A stretch of 64,000 nt of DNA from the NCBI RefSeq assembly GCF_901709675.1, contig NC_051089.1, forward strand, positions 15,487,976 to 15,551,975, given 5' to 3'. The notes under the pieces were generated by a model. It ran no database searches. It was not told the origin of the DNA and saw only the letters and a program-made list of their open reading frames with translations. Each line of letters begins with the position of its first letter. Position 1 is the first letter of the stretch. The position numbers and the translations under genes are program-made. This document shows, in pieces, positions 35,101 to 44,022 of this stretch. The DNA is from Syngnathus acus. Its lineage: Eukaryota > Chordata > Actinopteri > Syngnathiformes > Syngnathidae.

Positions 35101-38100
35101 TATCGATCCGTAGATTTACTCGAAACATTAACAGAGCAGCCTATTTTGACAGGAAATAGCCTCGCGGGTACAACAGCTATTCGGTGACGCCCCCTGACTA
35201 CAGTTGCCGTAATGCTGGGAAGCGATGCGACCTTGTAATTTATTAGTCGTACTAAAACGTACTGAAACATTTTGGCAGAGCACTGTGTACAACCAGTATG
35301 GATCAACAAATTCATCAGTTGATCCATATATAAGGCGCACTGGCCTATAAGGCGCACTGTCGGCTTTTGAGAAAATTTTAGGTTTTTAGGTGCGCCTTTT
35401 AGGGCGGAAAATACGGTACTTACCTATGTTTCCCTTCCATATCGATCCGTAGATTTACTCGAAACATTAACAGAGCAGCCTATTTTGACATGAAATAGCC
35501 TGGTACGTATAGCAGCTATCGCAATAGCATTAGCCATCCGCAAAGTCTCACGAGCCTCAGCTCGCAATCTCCCATGAGCCTCAGCAAAGTGTAAACAATC
35601 GCGTTTCTCAAACGATCTCCTATAAAATGATCGGAACTGACTAAAGTTCGATCTAACGCATTGGTACTACTTACCTATGTTTCCCTTCCATATCGATCAG
35701 TAGATTTACTCGAAACATTAACAGAGCAGCCTATTTTGACATGAAATAGCCTCGCGGGTACAACAGCTATTCGGTGACGCCCCCTGACTACAGTTGCCGT
35801 AATGCTGGGAAGCGATGCGACCTTGTAATTTACTAGTCGTACTAAAACGTACATTTTGGCAGAGCACTGTGTACAACCAGTATGGATCAACAAATTCATC
35901 AGTTGATCCATATATAAGGCGCACTGGCCTATAAGGCGCACTGTCGGCTTTTGAGAAAATTTTAGGTTTTTAGGTGCGCCTTTTAGGGCGGAAAATACGG
36001 TAATATAATACATGATGTTTTGAAACGTATTAGCATCTGTTACAGTAGATCAGCAGTTGACTGAAAAATAAGCATTTGTTAGTTGTTCAAACACCAAAGT
36101 GATGCAAAGTATACACATCCAACAGAATACACACCCTTACAAAAATTCTGTTTGCAGGCATACTGTGCCCTCAATTAATTCGTTGAATAACCACAGTAAT
36201 TTCGAACGGCCCTCCACATCGCCTAATGGTCAAGAATAAATATGAGATTATGTTACTATCGATACTGCTACTAATGATAACAGCTAAAGTACATATATTC
36301 TTTCCATTTCTCACTGAAAACTGAACCAAATACTGGTTATACTACTTGCATTAATAATGTTAATTTTGCATGATCTGCTCAACTGAGGATGGAGGCAATT
36401 TTAGCAGAGGTGGCCAGCATGATGAGATTATGAAGGCAAAAAAAAAATAGGTCAAAAAAAGACATAGGCAATTATTTTAGCAAGGAACTGCTATCTTTAA
36501 TGAGTTATAAATAACATTTCCAAGGACCCAAAGATTCTCAAGCAACAATGACACAAACACATGTTGACGTGATGTCGTGCCAGTTTGAACATTATTCTCA
36601 AGAGGTAAAATGTTGAAACATTAAAAAAAAAAACACCTGTTCTCAGTAGGACTAAAAATGTAAAAGAAAAATGAGCACCTGAAAGCAAAGATATATTTAT
36701 TTTCCATAATTGCTTTATCACCATCGTACTTTACATACCAAACTCCGTGAAGCAACTGTCCAAACTAGATAAAGATAAATTCATCTACAAATTTACTGGA
36801 GATAATTAATAACTGATTATTTCAAACTCTCCTTGATGTTGTAGTACCGTGGTTCTTAACCTGGCTTCGATCGAACCCGAGGGGTTCGGTGAATCGTTCT
36901 AAGGGGTTCGGCAGAGCATCAGGGGGTCACCTGATTTATCGTGTAAATTCGTGATGACGCATATCTGAACTGGTTTCTCAAAGACAACAGCGCAAGTCAC
37001 ACTGATTTGCACGTATGTAATTTGTTGAGAGTTCATGCATCGTGTTGTTCTTTGAACAAGGTGATGTTCATGCAGGGCAGCTCGGTGGAACACTGGTTAG
37101 CACGTCCGCCTCAGTTAAGAGTGTGCGGGTTTGATTCCACCCCCAGCCTCCCTGTGTGGAAGTTCTCCTCATGCCCACATGGGTTTTCTCCGGGCACTCC
37201 GATTTCCTCCCACATCCCCAAAACATGCTTGGTAGGCCGATTGAACACTCCAAATTGTCCCTGATTGCAAGTGTGAATGGTTGTTTGTCTCTGTGTGCCC
37301 TGCGATTGGCTGGCAACCAGTTCAGGGTGTCCCCCGCCTACTGCTGGGATAGGCTCCAGCACGCCCCCGTGGGGACAAGCGGGATAGAAAATGGATGGAT
37401 GGATGCTCACGCACGGCTCATTTTGTGCACAAGTATAAAACATCTATGTCTTGAAATTGAAACAAAAAAAACATTTTATTTTTCACTTAAGGGGTATTTG
37501 GTGAATGTGCATATGAAGCTGGTGGGGTTCGGTATATCCAACAACGTTAAGAACTACTGGTATAGTAGTTCACAAATCAGAAATACATGCAGCTGGATTT
37601 GGACTAATTCCTGTTGTATAAACTCTTTACATTCTCCCTATCATTGATGGCAAACCTTTCTAGTGTGTCTTGTCTTTCCCCTAAAATTAGCAGGAAAAGG
37701 CTCCAGCCCGCACTTTAACCTTGAAAAGGACAAAGAGGACAAAGACAGCCAGCCCTCACTTTGCAACGCCCCGGGTGCATTTACCATACGTCATCGATCC
37801 GCACATTTGAGTGACGTCAGCCTTGAAGTTGCTGTGCACCCAGTCAACTCACTTACACAATGGCTACATTGGCAAATGTTGTTTTCAATCCACAAAGTAT
37901 GAACAGGGCCTGATTTAGATCTGATTTTTTTCTGCACTGCCCTGATGCATATTTGACCAGGGAGCAAGAAACTCCTGTTTAACCCATGTAGTGTAAATGC
38001 TTCCCAAGTCTGAAATTATTCAAAACAGTGATAAGAGTATTTCAATCCAGGAATACTATTCATTGTTATCCCAAATTTACTAGAAAGTTTGAGAGAATGC

Positions 38101-40763
38101 AGGTGGACCTTCCAAAAAACACCAATTGAGCATATGTTGCAGGAATGAGTCATCCCAATCCAGCTATCCACAGGGTATGCATATGATTACCATACCAACC
38201 CTCACACGAGAAATATTTACAGTTAATATTGCAAATACAGTAGACCAACAGTGATATCGATCTAGCATCCACGAAAATTACCGTTACTTTTGTTTCACGG
38301 ATCAAGATCGACATAGATTATCATTACTTTTGTTACATGGATCACTACTGGATACATACAGTTCAGAATCTTGGTTTGATTGCTGTTAAAGCAATATACT
38401 GATATGACTCGTACAAGTCTCCTCTCTTTCAGTTAATATGTCGTTTAAGGTTGTGTTTACGTTCATGTTAGGATTTGAATATGTCACCTTAATGAAGAGA
38501 CTCACCACTTTTACCGTATTTTCTACTTAAGACGCTACTATTTGCACAAACTTTGAACCCTGTGGGTTATAGTCCAGTGTGGCTTATCTCATGATTTTTA
38601 TGGTATTGTATAATTTGTGCATATTCTCTTATATGTATATGGAAATTAAACATTAAAACAAAATCTATATATGAACGAATCAGGATTTTCCCCAAATTTT
38701 AGCTGGTGCAGTTTAGATTCGCGTGCGGCTTATAGTTCAGAAATGACCATACTTCAGTTAGCTTTGTCTGATATTTACATTAATTTTTCACAGCACTGTA
38801 GGTAAATGGATAAAGACGGATGGATGGAGAGAGACTTTATTCATCCACAGGGGAAATTCAGTGTATCAAATAATACTGAAGACTTCAAAAATAACACTAT
38901 ATTAAGTATTATACTTAGTAGCTAAGATCTAAACCATTTAAAAACCAATATAAAAATGTTTGCGCCCTATATGTCCATGGGGCAGTTATAATAAGTATGC
39001 TGGTTAATACAAAATGAGCCTCTGTCAAGTCAGTGGTTGCTTGATGGTAAAACAAGAAAAGTAAACAAAAAATTAATAACGGCAAGAAAACAATTAGCAA
39101 CAGGAGGAAAGATTACATGTTTAAAATGTTTACATGTTTAATAAGCTCAAAGGTTTAGAGTTAGTTTTTTTTTTTAATGATTGGAAATATTGGAGACGTT
39201 ATAAAATAATGCCACAGGGATTATTGTTTTATTATTTTAAGGTATCGAATAAAATGCGATGAATGTAATTTCTTTTAGCAAAAACAAATGCATTGAGGGA
39301 AATGCTTACTGTGGCACACATTAACACTACAAAATTAAGGGAATGTGATACTATTAATGTTTACATCTCAGGCTGGAATTAAAAAGTCTAATAGCATGGG
39401 GGAGGAGGAAGGATTCTCTCAGCCTGTGAAAGAAGTGGGCAGTGACAGTAGCCTGTAAAGCTGCTTCTCAGACTGGAGATCTGGAGATGCTACTGTGCAG
39501 TGGACGATGTGATATGTGTCTATAATGGACACAAGCTTTTTCTTTGTCCTTCTTTCTGCTACGGCTGTCAAGCTGTCTTCAACTTTGTGCCCACAACACA
39601 ATGTCTTTCTCCTTAGTTTATCCACCAGTTTACTACACACAAAGACAAAATTGTTGGTACTACTACGTTAATTAAAGAGAAACCCACAGTGGTCACAGAA
39701 ATAAATTGAATCTGACAAAAGTAATTGCTAAATTTCTATTAAAAAAATGAAAACCAACCAATGAAAATCTGACATTGCTATCAATAGTCCCCTTGACTTA
39801 AAGTTTTCTTGCACAACCTTTTGAGGCTATCAATGGAATCAATAGATTTGGGTGACTTTCAATGAGAATTCTGCCCCCAGTGGATATTTTGGGGCATTCT
39901 TCATGAACAAACTATGCTTGTTGTCTCGGTATTGAAGGTTGCTTTCTTCAGATGGCATATTTCATCTCCTTCCACAGATATTCAATAGGATTCAGATCAG
40001 AAGGTCACTTCAGAATAGTCTACTGTTTTGCTCTCAGCATTCTTGGATGTTTTTATCTGTGCATTTTGGGTCATTATACAGATGCAAGAAGAGCTGTAAC
40101 TGAGACCAAGCTGTCTGACACTGAGTGGCATATTTCTCTCTAGGGCAGTGGTCCCCAACCAACAGGCCGCGACCCAGGACCACACAGATGAAAGAAAAAA
40201 ACATTTATGATGTATTTATTATTTGATAACAAAAATTATTTTACAGACCCAGACAACACTGCATGCTGAACATGACTTTATTCATCGTAGATGTTTCAGA
40301 CGCAAGAATGTGATAGAAACCACCTGCTCAGGTAAGTGAAGGCTTCTTGTATTTATTTCAATGTTGTTATATGAACATTAAGCTAAAGAATGTCCACTCT
40401 GTAGACTCAGAAAAACCTTACTGATAATGAAGTACTACTGACTTGTCTTTACAGCGCACCCCCACCAACTATCCCACATTGACATGTTCTACTCATGACA
40501 GTAATGAGGCAAGGAAGGAGAAGGACTTCTCTGACCACTAATAACCTCGGACTAAACTTGTAACTTTACGAGACCAAGACCTAATATCTGTCTGTCAATC
40601 AGCCCTCGTATCCTTGGCTGGAGTGTTTCATTTCAAGAATCAATTATTTAGTGGCATCTTCTTTCAAAACTTAGGGCGCATCCAAAAAAGGACTGTGAAA
40701 AAAATGGGTACGATGTTTGCAAGAGGGTGTGGTTTTCAAACTCAACATATATTCTATATATAC

Positions 40764-40811
<48 letters not shown>

Positions 40812-43800
40812 GTACGTATATGTACATGTAGATGTAGCTGTAGCTAAAGTATACATACTGTAAATATATAACTCTTATTATTATAACAACTGAACAAGTG
40901 TTCATACTGTAAATATATTTTTGAACTCTTTTATTAGTGTAACATTTTTTTATAACAAGGTACAATACTGTAAATATGTTTTTAGAACTCTTATTATTAT
41001 AACAAGGTACAAGTGTATGTACTGCAATTGTATGGGCACTCCCAGCCTTCTGCTGGCGTCACCAGTCTTCACCTGTTTACTATACTTGAGCAAAAAAGCA
41101 AATACGTACATATTGGGGACTATTTTTCCACAGCCACTCAGGCAATTATTCTCATTGTCCACACTGATATGAAGTGGCATCCATCTGATAGCAATGAATT
41201 GTTTTATTACAGGACTAACTTGTTATTGAGACTACAATATAATGACAGCTGTTTGTCAGGGTATGTCCAAATTCAGATTTCTCATCCCATTCACTCTCAA
41301 ATTGACACTAGCAGAGTTTACAGAGTTACACTTTAGCCATGTTAATGTCACATGGCATCATTCTTTATAGAAATGCAATATTACATTTGATAGAGGTCAT
41401 TGAATGAATGAATGAATGAATGAATGAATGAATGAATGAATGAATGAATGAATGAATGAATGAATGAATGAATGAACACCTGTGTTGAAGCAGCAGTTCT
41501 GAATGTGTCAAATGCGTAAGGTGCACAGCATGTACTGTGCAGCAAAACAAAATCTATCAGACTGTTTTACTAACATCTGATTGGCAAACTGTCTTGGGAC
41601 AGTTGGCAAATGGGCGGGCAGCGGAGGAGTTTCGAGGTGTTAAAGTTCAGGCAGCAGCGACGCAGCACCCTGTGTCGTGCCAACAGCTTTACGGTGGCGC
41701 AATTCCTGACTAACTCATTGACCCATGGCCCCCACCTTTCTTGACCATGCATTTTATATTACATATACATGTATTTATTTAAACATAACTATTCATATAT
41801 TTTAAAAAAACAAATAAGGCAGCACTTTTTCAAAGGAGATCTTTTGACTCATGCCCATCTGTGCGAATCAAAAATGTATTTAACAAAAGCAAAGATATCA
41901 TCACCATCTCTCAAAGAAAATAACAACACACATTCTATTCCGGTCATCATCCAAAGGCTAAGGTAAAAAAAACTTGTTCTGCATCAACAGCTGCACAAAT
42001 AATAAGACTGATCAGTTTTATCATGTTTATTATTGTGGCTGTAGTTTGCTGCAATGCACTGCATCTCACTGAGAAACATTCCCGGTAAAGAGGAACTTGG
42101 CAGGTCATATTGTGAACATTGTAATTATTAATTTACCGTATTTTCCGCACTATAAGGCGCACCTTCAATGAATGGCCCATTTTAAAACTTTGTCCATATA
42201 TAAGGCGCGCCGGATTATAAAGCACACCTCCAATGAATGGCCAATTTTAAAACTTTGTCCATATGTAAGATATATACATTTGGCCCGCGGGCCGGACTTT
42301 GGACACGCCTGCTGTAGTGGCTCAATATTGGTCCATATAGTAGGCGCACCTGATTATAAGGCGCACTGTCGGCTTTTGAGAAAATTGGAGGTTTTTAGGT
42401 GTGCCTTATAGTGCGGAAAATACGGTAAGTATAAGTAAGATTTTGGTATTGTTCTGTGACAGAAAACAATGAAACTCTTAATACATTCCCACACGCAAAA
42501 ACAAGTTTACGACCGCAGTGATAAATGACAGTCAAGTTACAATAAAGCACTGTTAGAACGACAGCTGTCAGATAGCATCTCGCACCAGCAGCTGGTGTTA
42601 TCAATCAATTACAAGTACACTGCCGAGATGTTGCAATTTCTTCATCTTGCGGATTTTCACCATAACGAACAATTTTCGACACCATTTTCTTTAACTAGGG
42701 TTATGGATGAAGTGTCAACAATTCCATCTTAATTTGGGCAAGAGGCACGGGTACACCCAGGGTTGGTCAACCCTAGTCAGCTACTACCTTATTGTGCAGC
42801 GCACAAATAAAAATATTCCATAACAGTGGTTAATTGCTTCATTCATAAACTGTAGACTTTATTTTTCTGTATTTGATTATTTTGCCAGTGGTTTTACAGC
42901 TAACAAAGGTAAACTTTAATAGTTACTAGTGGTGGTCCAATTGACCAACTAGAGACCAGCCTGTGTGCAGTTAGCAAACCTTCCCCTTTTCCTTAACATG
43001 GATTAAACGTTACAGGAAAAAACAGCAAATAAATCACAAAATATGTTTGTGCATTTTCTACCCTGTCAATTTGTAATAATGTCTGTATTTTGCATATTAA
43101 AGGGATGGAAATTTCAATAGAATGTTTTTTAATCTGATTCATCGATTCATCTAAAAAAAAAAAAAAAAATGGCGGATTAATCGATAATTAAAATAAATGT
43201 TGGTGAAGAAATCTAAAATTTAAAAACATGGATGATCTGTCTCGGGATCGGCAGCATAAAATCCTGGTCGGAACACCCTTCCATGTTACCATTGCTTTTC
43301 CACAAAGGTTCTTTCAATCACAAAAAAGGACTTCCTTACTCCGTATGACACCCTTACTTAAGACTTACCTTCTGACGTCTACGAAAGCAAAAAATGCTTT
43401 TGAAACGGAACTTTTTTTGTCATGATGTAAAATGATAATGAATGTGAAATTTAAAAACCATTCACAAATAAATAAGTGCACTAATTGGCCTGTGGATAAG
43501 AGAAATGCAAAAGAACAATGAATTTTGGTTGTTTATGTGTTCACGCTGCTGTGACAGCATAACCAGCTTGAACCAATTTTTGGCCGAATTCAAATATCAT
43601 ACATGCTGTATCATAAAGGCTTTCACACTTACCTTGGTAAAACAAGCTAAATAATTCACAACCGTTTCTATCATTATTTGACTGGAAGCTAATTTAGAAC
43701 ATCATGTACCATCATATTACCCGATATGCTGGTATATAGAAAAATAGAATAGGTAATAGAAAAAGAAACTTACTTGGCCTGGGTGGATGTCCAAGTGTTG

Positions 43801-44010
43801 AAGTACTTCTTTGAGCATTGCAGGAACATGTGGAGGCTTTTCATTTGAAACATGCAGTTCTTCCAATTTACACAAAGAACCAGCACCAGAGAAGCCACAA
43901 AGGCCAACTGTCTGAGAGTCCAAATTTAAATTCCATAATTTCTTCACTGTCTGCACAGCCAAACGTGTTTTCTGAAACTGTCGGGGAGTGGGAATACGGA
44001 AAATCGCCAT
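4676..44010 (-). CDS. METTL15: METTL15, mitochondrial 12S rRNA N4-cytosine methyltransferase (five coding exons)
   Basis: This is the vertebrate orthologue of bacterial RsmH. The human enzyme methylates N4 of a cytidine (m4C839) in mitochondrial 12S rRNA and supports mitoribosome assembly. Coding exons on the minus strand are 44010-43774, 23709-23573, 15153-14962, 13553-13375 and 5106-4676. The phases join as 0, 2, 2, 1 and give 391 residues, close to the human length of about 407. The N-terminus (residues 1-35) is basic and poor in acidic residues, consistent with a mitochondrial presequence. The SAM-binding motif [10 protein letters not shown] is at residues 83-92, DAGCSS at 158-163, LDMRMD near 180 and FHSLEDR at 310-316, all hallmarks of the RsmH family. 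In DAGCSS an Ala replaces the Leu usual in bacterial DLG. An untranslated first exon probably ends at 45156. The second intron is about 20 kb, and the introns are packed with transposons. The head-to-head neighbour is KIF18A. Confidence 0.93.
5350..6340 (-). mobile_element. Degraded L2-like LINE, reverse transcriptase 3' part
   Basis: Minus-strand frames contain recognisable but frameshifted pieces of a non-LTR reverse transcriptase: [21 protein letters not shown] (a degraded active-site block), [11 protein letters not shown] and [12 protein letters not shown]. This set is typical of the L2/CR1 group in fish. It is an old 5'-truncated copy. Confidence 0.75.
7548..8263. mobile_element. TA-flanked MITE, 'GGCGCACC' family, copy 2
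   Basis: Starts CCGTATTTTCTGGATTATAA and ends with the complementary repeat CCGGAAAATACGG. TA flanks at 7546-7547 and 8264-8265. At 716 bp it is longer than copy 1 and has several TATAAGGCGCACC motifs near both ends. Confidence 0.85.
8630..8810. repeat. Interspersed repeat fragment
   Basis: Contains 'GTGTCTTGCTCAGAGACACA' followed by 'GGGAATCGAACAGGAGACC', a pairing I recognise from common teleost tRNA-related repeats. The family is not assigned. Confidence 0.35.
10142..11560 (+). mobile_element. Degraded LINE (second family), with L2-like fragment inside
   Basis: 10142-10400 matches the 5' region also seen in reverse at 20246-20800 ('CACCTTATCGTGGTGG'). 10558-10640 encodes an L2-like remnant ([13 protein letters not shown]). 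From 10644 there are frameshifted pieces of an endonuclease/reverse transcriptase [14 protein letters not shown] near 11100 and [23 protein letters not shown] near 11340. Internal deletions and stops are frequent. Confidence 0.6.
10456..10575. repeat. Two-copy tandem repeat of about 62 bp
   Basis: 'GGTGGATATTAGTGG' occurs at 10456 and 10518, each followed by 'TTCAAGATGGAGGAGTCAGC'. It is a local duplication inside the LINE remnant. Confidence 0.6.
13375..13553 (-). CDS. METTL15: METTL15 fourth coding exon
   Basis: Residues 189-249. The acceptor TGTGCGTAG precedes 13553 and the donor is GTAACG at 13374. It encodes the [20 protein letters not shown] region and [13 protein letters not shown], both strongly conserved in METTL15/RsmH. 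Confidence 0.93.
13554..14961 (-). other. METTL15: METTL15 intron 4
   Basis: 1.4 kb. I see no gene or recognisable mobile element in it. Confidence 0.5.
14962..15153 (-). CDS. METTL15: METTL15 third coding exon
   Basis: Residues 125-189, 192 bp, both boundaries in phase 2. The acceptor is TCTCCTTAG and the donor GTGACA. It contains [13 protein letters not shown] and [10 protein letters not shown], the RsmH-family motifs around the cytosine pocket. No ATG-started open frame covers it, so it was found by joining flanking exons. Confidence 0.93.
15428..15764 (+). mobile_element. Solo LTR of a retrotransposon
   Basis: Begins TGTCACGACTCG and ends CCGTGACA, the TG...CA form of a long terminal repeat. 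It is flanked by a perfect 5-bp duplication, AAGGG, at 15423-15427 and 15765-15769. A TATA-like 'GTATTTAAG' lies near 15507 and AATAAA near 15709, in the right order for promoter and polyadenylation in the plus direction. No internal retroelement genes flank it, so it is a recombined solo copy. Confidence 0.85.
17165..18350 (-). mobile_element. L2-like LINE, 5'-truncated, reverse transcriptase readable
   Basis: The minus strand at 17941-17627 encodes [14 protein letters not shown] and CYADDTQLY, the conserved reverse transcriptase blocks with an intact [13 protein letters not shown] follows. Downstream 17544-17314 encodes [20 protein letters not shown] and SLHGLAP, the usual end of the ORF in L2-type elements. 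Frames are broken between these parts, so it is a dead copy, but better kept than the one at 5350. Confidence 0.85.
19665..19704. repeat. (CA)n microsatellite
   Basis: About 20 CA units, broken by one CG near 19689. Confidence 0.9.
19711..19762. repeat. GTACAGTGTAC repeats and palindrome
   Basis: GTACAGTGTAC motifs are repeated next to the CA repeat. 19728-19762 forms a near-perfect inverted repeat (CATTGCT...AGCAATG around TGTACAGTGTACA), able to fold into a hairpin. Confidence 0.7.
20010..20245 (+). pseudogene. pogo/Tigger-type transposase N-terminal fragment
   Basis: The frame from 20010 encodes [28 protein letters not shown] and [18 protein letters not shown]. This is the CENP-B-like N-terminal helix-turn-helix of Tigger transposases. 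It ends abruptly near KPSKGITII, where LINE sequence begins. There is no DDE catalytic domain and no visible terminal repeat, so it is a fragment only. Confidence 0.7.
20246..20800 (-). mobile_element. LINE 5' region and start of endonuclease, truncated
   Basis: On the minus strand it begins with CACCTTATCGTGGTGG and GGGTCACCCATGGCA, shared with the plus-strand copy at 10142-10400. It runs through a GC-rich leader into a frame with [10 protein letters not shown], which resembles the endonuclease domain of that LINE family. It is cut off where the pogo fragment starts. Confidence 0.6.
22508..23391. mobile_element. TA-flanked MITE, 'GGCGCACC' family, copy 3 with unique interior
   Basis: Ends are degraded forms of CCGTATTTTCCGCACTATAA, with TA at 22506-22507 and 23392-23393. 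The 884-bp interior differs from all other copies here. It has two CCAATCAGAGGAC repeats (near 22689 and 22733) and a short frame ending [17 protein letters not shown], which may be the remains of a transposase tail. Confidence 0.8.
23573..23709 (-). CDS. METTL15: METTL15 second coding exon, SAM-binding motif
   Basis: Residues 80-125. The acceptor is CATGTAG and the donor GTAAGT. It encodes [17 protein letters not shown] and [14 protein letters not shown], the first two motifs of a class I SAM-dependent methyltransferase. It is isolated between introns of 8.4 and 20 kb. Confidence 0.94.
24720..25070 (+). mobile_element. LINE 3' end remnant (second family)
   Basis: Plus-strand reading gives [17 protein letters not shown] and then [12 protein letters not shown], which I recognise as the decayed C-terminal end of the endonuclease/reverse transcriptase ORF of the LINE family seen at 10644. 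Stops are present. Confidence 0.6.
25913..26420. mobile_element. TA-flanked MITE, 'AAGTCGC' subfamily
   Basis: Starts CCGTATTTTCCGGACTATAA followed by GTCGC rather than GGCGC, and ends with the complement (GCGACTTATAGTCCGG). TA at 25911-25912 and 26421-26422. Its interior is unlike the main family, and the inner motif is AAGTCGCACC. Confidence 0.85.
29244..29802. mobile_element. hAT (Charlie-like) element with perfect 8-bp duplication
   Basis: Terminal repeats are CAGTGGTCCCCAACC and GGTTGGGGACCACTG. The 8-bp target duplication CTCTATAG is perfect at 29236-29243 and 29803-29810. Near 29430-29510 a plus-strand frame reads [19 protein letters not shown], the end of a BED-type zinc finger of a hAT transposase. 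It is an internally deleted, non-autonomous copy. Confidence 0.9.
31700..32094. mobile_element. TA-flanked MITE, 'GGCGCACC' family, well preserved
   Basis: Perfect ends CCGTATTTTCCGG and CCGGAAAATACGG, with TA at 31698-31699 and 32095-32096. It is closely similar to copy 1 at 3885. It shows three TATAAGGCGCACC-type motifs on the left and two on the right. Confidence 0.92.
32128..32461 (-). mobile_element. tRNA-related SINE-like repeat, near full length
   Basis: On the minus strand it has GGGTTCGATTCCAGC (a B-box-like motif), then TTTGCATGTTCTCCCC and CAGCTGGGATAGGCTGTAGC. It is the same family as the plus-strand copy at 37075. Confidence 0.7.
33327..35416. mobile_element. Inner MITE of the same family, nested, with seven repeat units
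   Basis: Complete ends (CCGTATTTTCCGCCC left, GGGCGGAAAATACGG right), flanked by TA at 33325-33326 and 35417-35418. It was inserted at the TA of GTACTACTTACC in the outer element. Removing it with one TA makes the outer unit exactly 251 bp. It is 2090 bp long. Confidence 0.92.
33519..35150. repeat. 251-bp tandem repeat array
   Basis: The anchor TAAACAATCGCG recurs at 33519, 33746, 33997, 34248, 34499, 34750 and 35001. The spacing is exactly 251 bp except for the first interval (227), where a 24-bp piece (CTCGCAATCTCC...) is missing. Units are nearly identical, differing by single bases. Confidence 0.95.
36847..37559. mobile_element. hAT-like element carrying a nested SINE
   Basis: Ends are CCGTGGTTCTTAACC and CGTTAAGAACTACTG, a degraded form of the hAT repeat CAGTGGTTCTTAACC. 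The flanks TTGTAGTA and GTATAGTA agree at 6 of 8 positions, as expected for an old 8-bp duplication. The subterminal GAGGGGTTCGGTGA recurs inverted near the right end. The SINE at 37075-37405 sits inside it. Confidence 0.75.
37075..37405 (+). mobile_element. tRNA-related SINE-like repeat with TGGA tail
   Basis: Head TGGTTAGCACGTCC (A-box-like), GGGTTTGATTCCACC (B-box-like), body with TTTTCTCCGGGCACTCC and GGGATAGGCTCCAGC, then a tail ATGGATGGATGGATG. It is full length and nested in a hAT element. Flanks GTTCATGCA and GCTCACGCA may be a decayed target duplication. Confidence 0.75.
38514..38749. mobile_element. Degraded TA-flanked MITE
   Basis: Left end CCGTATTTTCTACTTAAGAC and right end GCTTATAGTTCAGAAATGACCA are decayed forms of the family repeats. 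TA flanks both sides. It appears older than the other copies. Confidence 0.6.
39361..39640. repeat. Interspersed repeat, family not assigned
   Basis: Begins 'AGGCTGGAATTAAAAAGTCT' and reads '...GCTTCTCAGACTGGAG'. Together with 'TTTATTCATCCACAGGGGAA' at 38836 it resembles a repeat common in fish. No coding function is seen. Confidence 0.3.
40146..40200 (+). mobile_element. hAT left-end fragment
   Basis: CAGTGGTCCCCAACCAACAG matches the terminal repeat of the complete element at 29244. The matching right end was not found nearby. Confidence 0.6.
40755..40812. repeat. (TA)n microsatellite
   Basis: About 25 TA units bounded by TACGTATA motifs on both sides. Confidence 0.9.
40855..41020. repeat. 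Degenerate tandem repeat of 49-61 bp
   Basis: ATACTGTAAATAT starts units at 40855, 40904 and 40965. Each is followed by AACTCTTATTATTATAAC or a variant. A fourth partial unit starts near 41019. Confidence 0.7.
41401..41475. repeat. (TGAA)n microsatellite
   Basis: About 18 uninterrupted TGAA units. Confidence 0.95.
42136..42425. mobile_element. TA-flanked MITE carrying a hAT-end insert
   Basis: Perfect family ends, TA at 42134-42135 and 42426-42427, 290 bp. The interior holds TTTGGCCCGCGGGCCGGACT and GGACACGCCTGCTG, which look like the end of a Charlie-like hAT element. The copy at 50280 has the same insert in reverse orientation. Confidence 0.88.
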
Positions 44011-44022
44011 CCTTAGTTTGAC
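43774..44022 (-). CDS. METTL15: METTL15 first coding exon
   Basis: ATG is at 44010-44008, after a 12-base 5' UTR part and an acceptor (TTATCACAG). The donor GTAAGT follows 43774. Residues 1-79 hold the basic presequence and the conserved [19 protein letters not shown], the start of the methyltransferase fold. Confidence 0.9.

Larger units (their letters stand above)
32806..36000. mobile_element. Outer MITE with internal 251-bp repeats, interrupted by a nested copy
   Basis: Left end CCGTATTTTCCGCCCTAAAA at 32806 and matching right end at 36000, with TA at 32804-32805 and 36001-36002. The outer element proper is 32806-33326 plus 35419-36000 (about 1.1 kb). It carries three units of the 251-bp repeat (anchor TAAACAATCGCG at 32998, 33249 and 35592). 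The second unit is split by the nested element at 33327-35416. Confidence 0.9.
23710..43773 (-). other. METTL15: METTL15 intron 2, 20 kb
   Basis: Contains most of the repeats of the window: a LINE 3' end (24720-25070), MITEs at 25913, 31700, 32806-36000, 38514 and 42136, hAT elements at 29244, 36847 and 40146, SINEs at 32128 and 37075, and microsatellites at 40755 and 41401. I see no gene in 23720-24710, 25080-25900, 26430-29230, 29820-31690, 32470-32800, 36010-36840, 37570-38510, 38860-39360 or 42430-43770. Confidence 0.6.

Noticed and set aside
32806-36000. Possible CRISPR-like array because of regular spacing
   Set aside because: The units are 251 bp, directly adjacent and without unique spacers, inside a MITE in a vertebrate intron.
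40614-40965. Tyr/Ile-rich open frames on both strands
   Set aside because: They are translations of the TA microsatellite.
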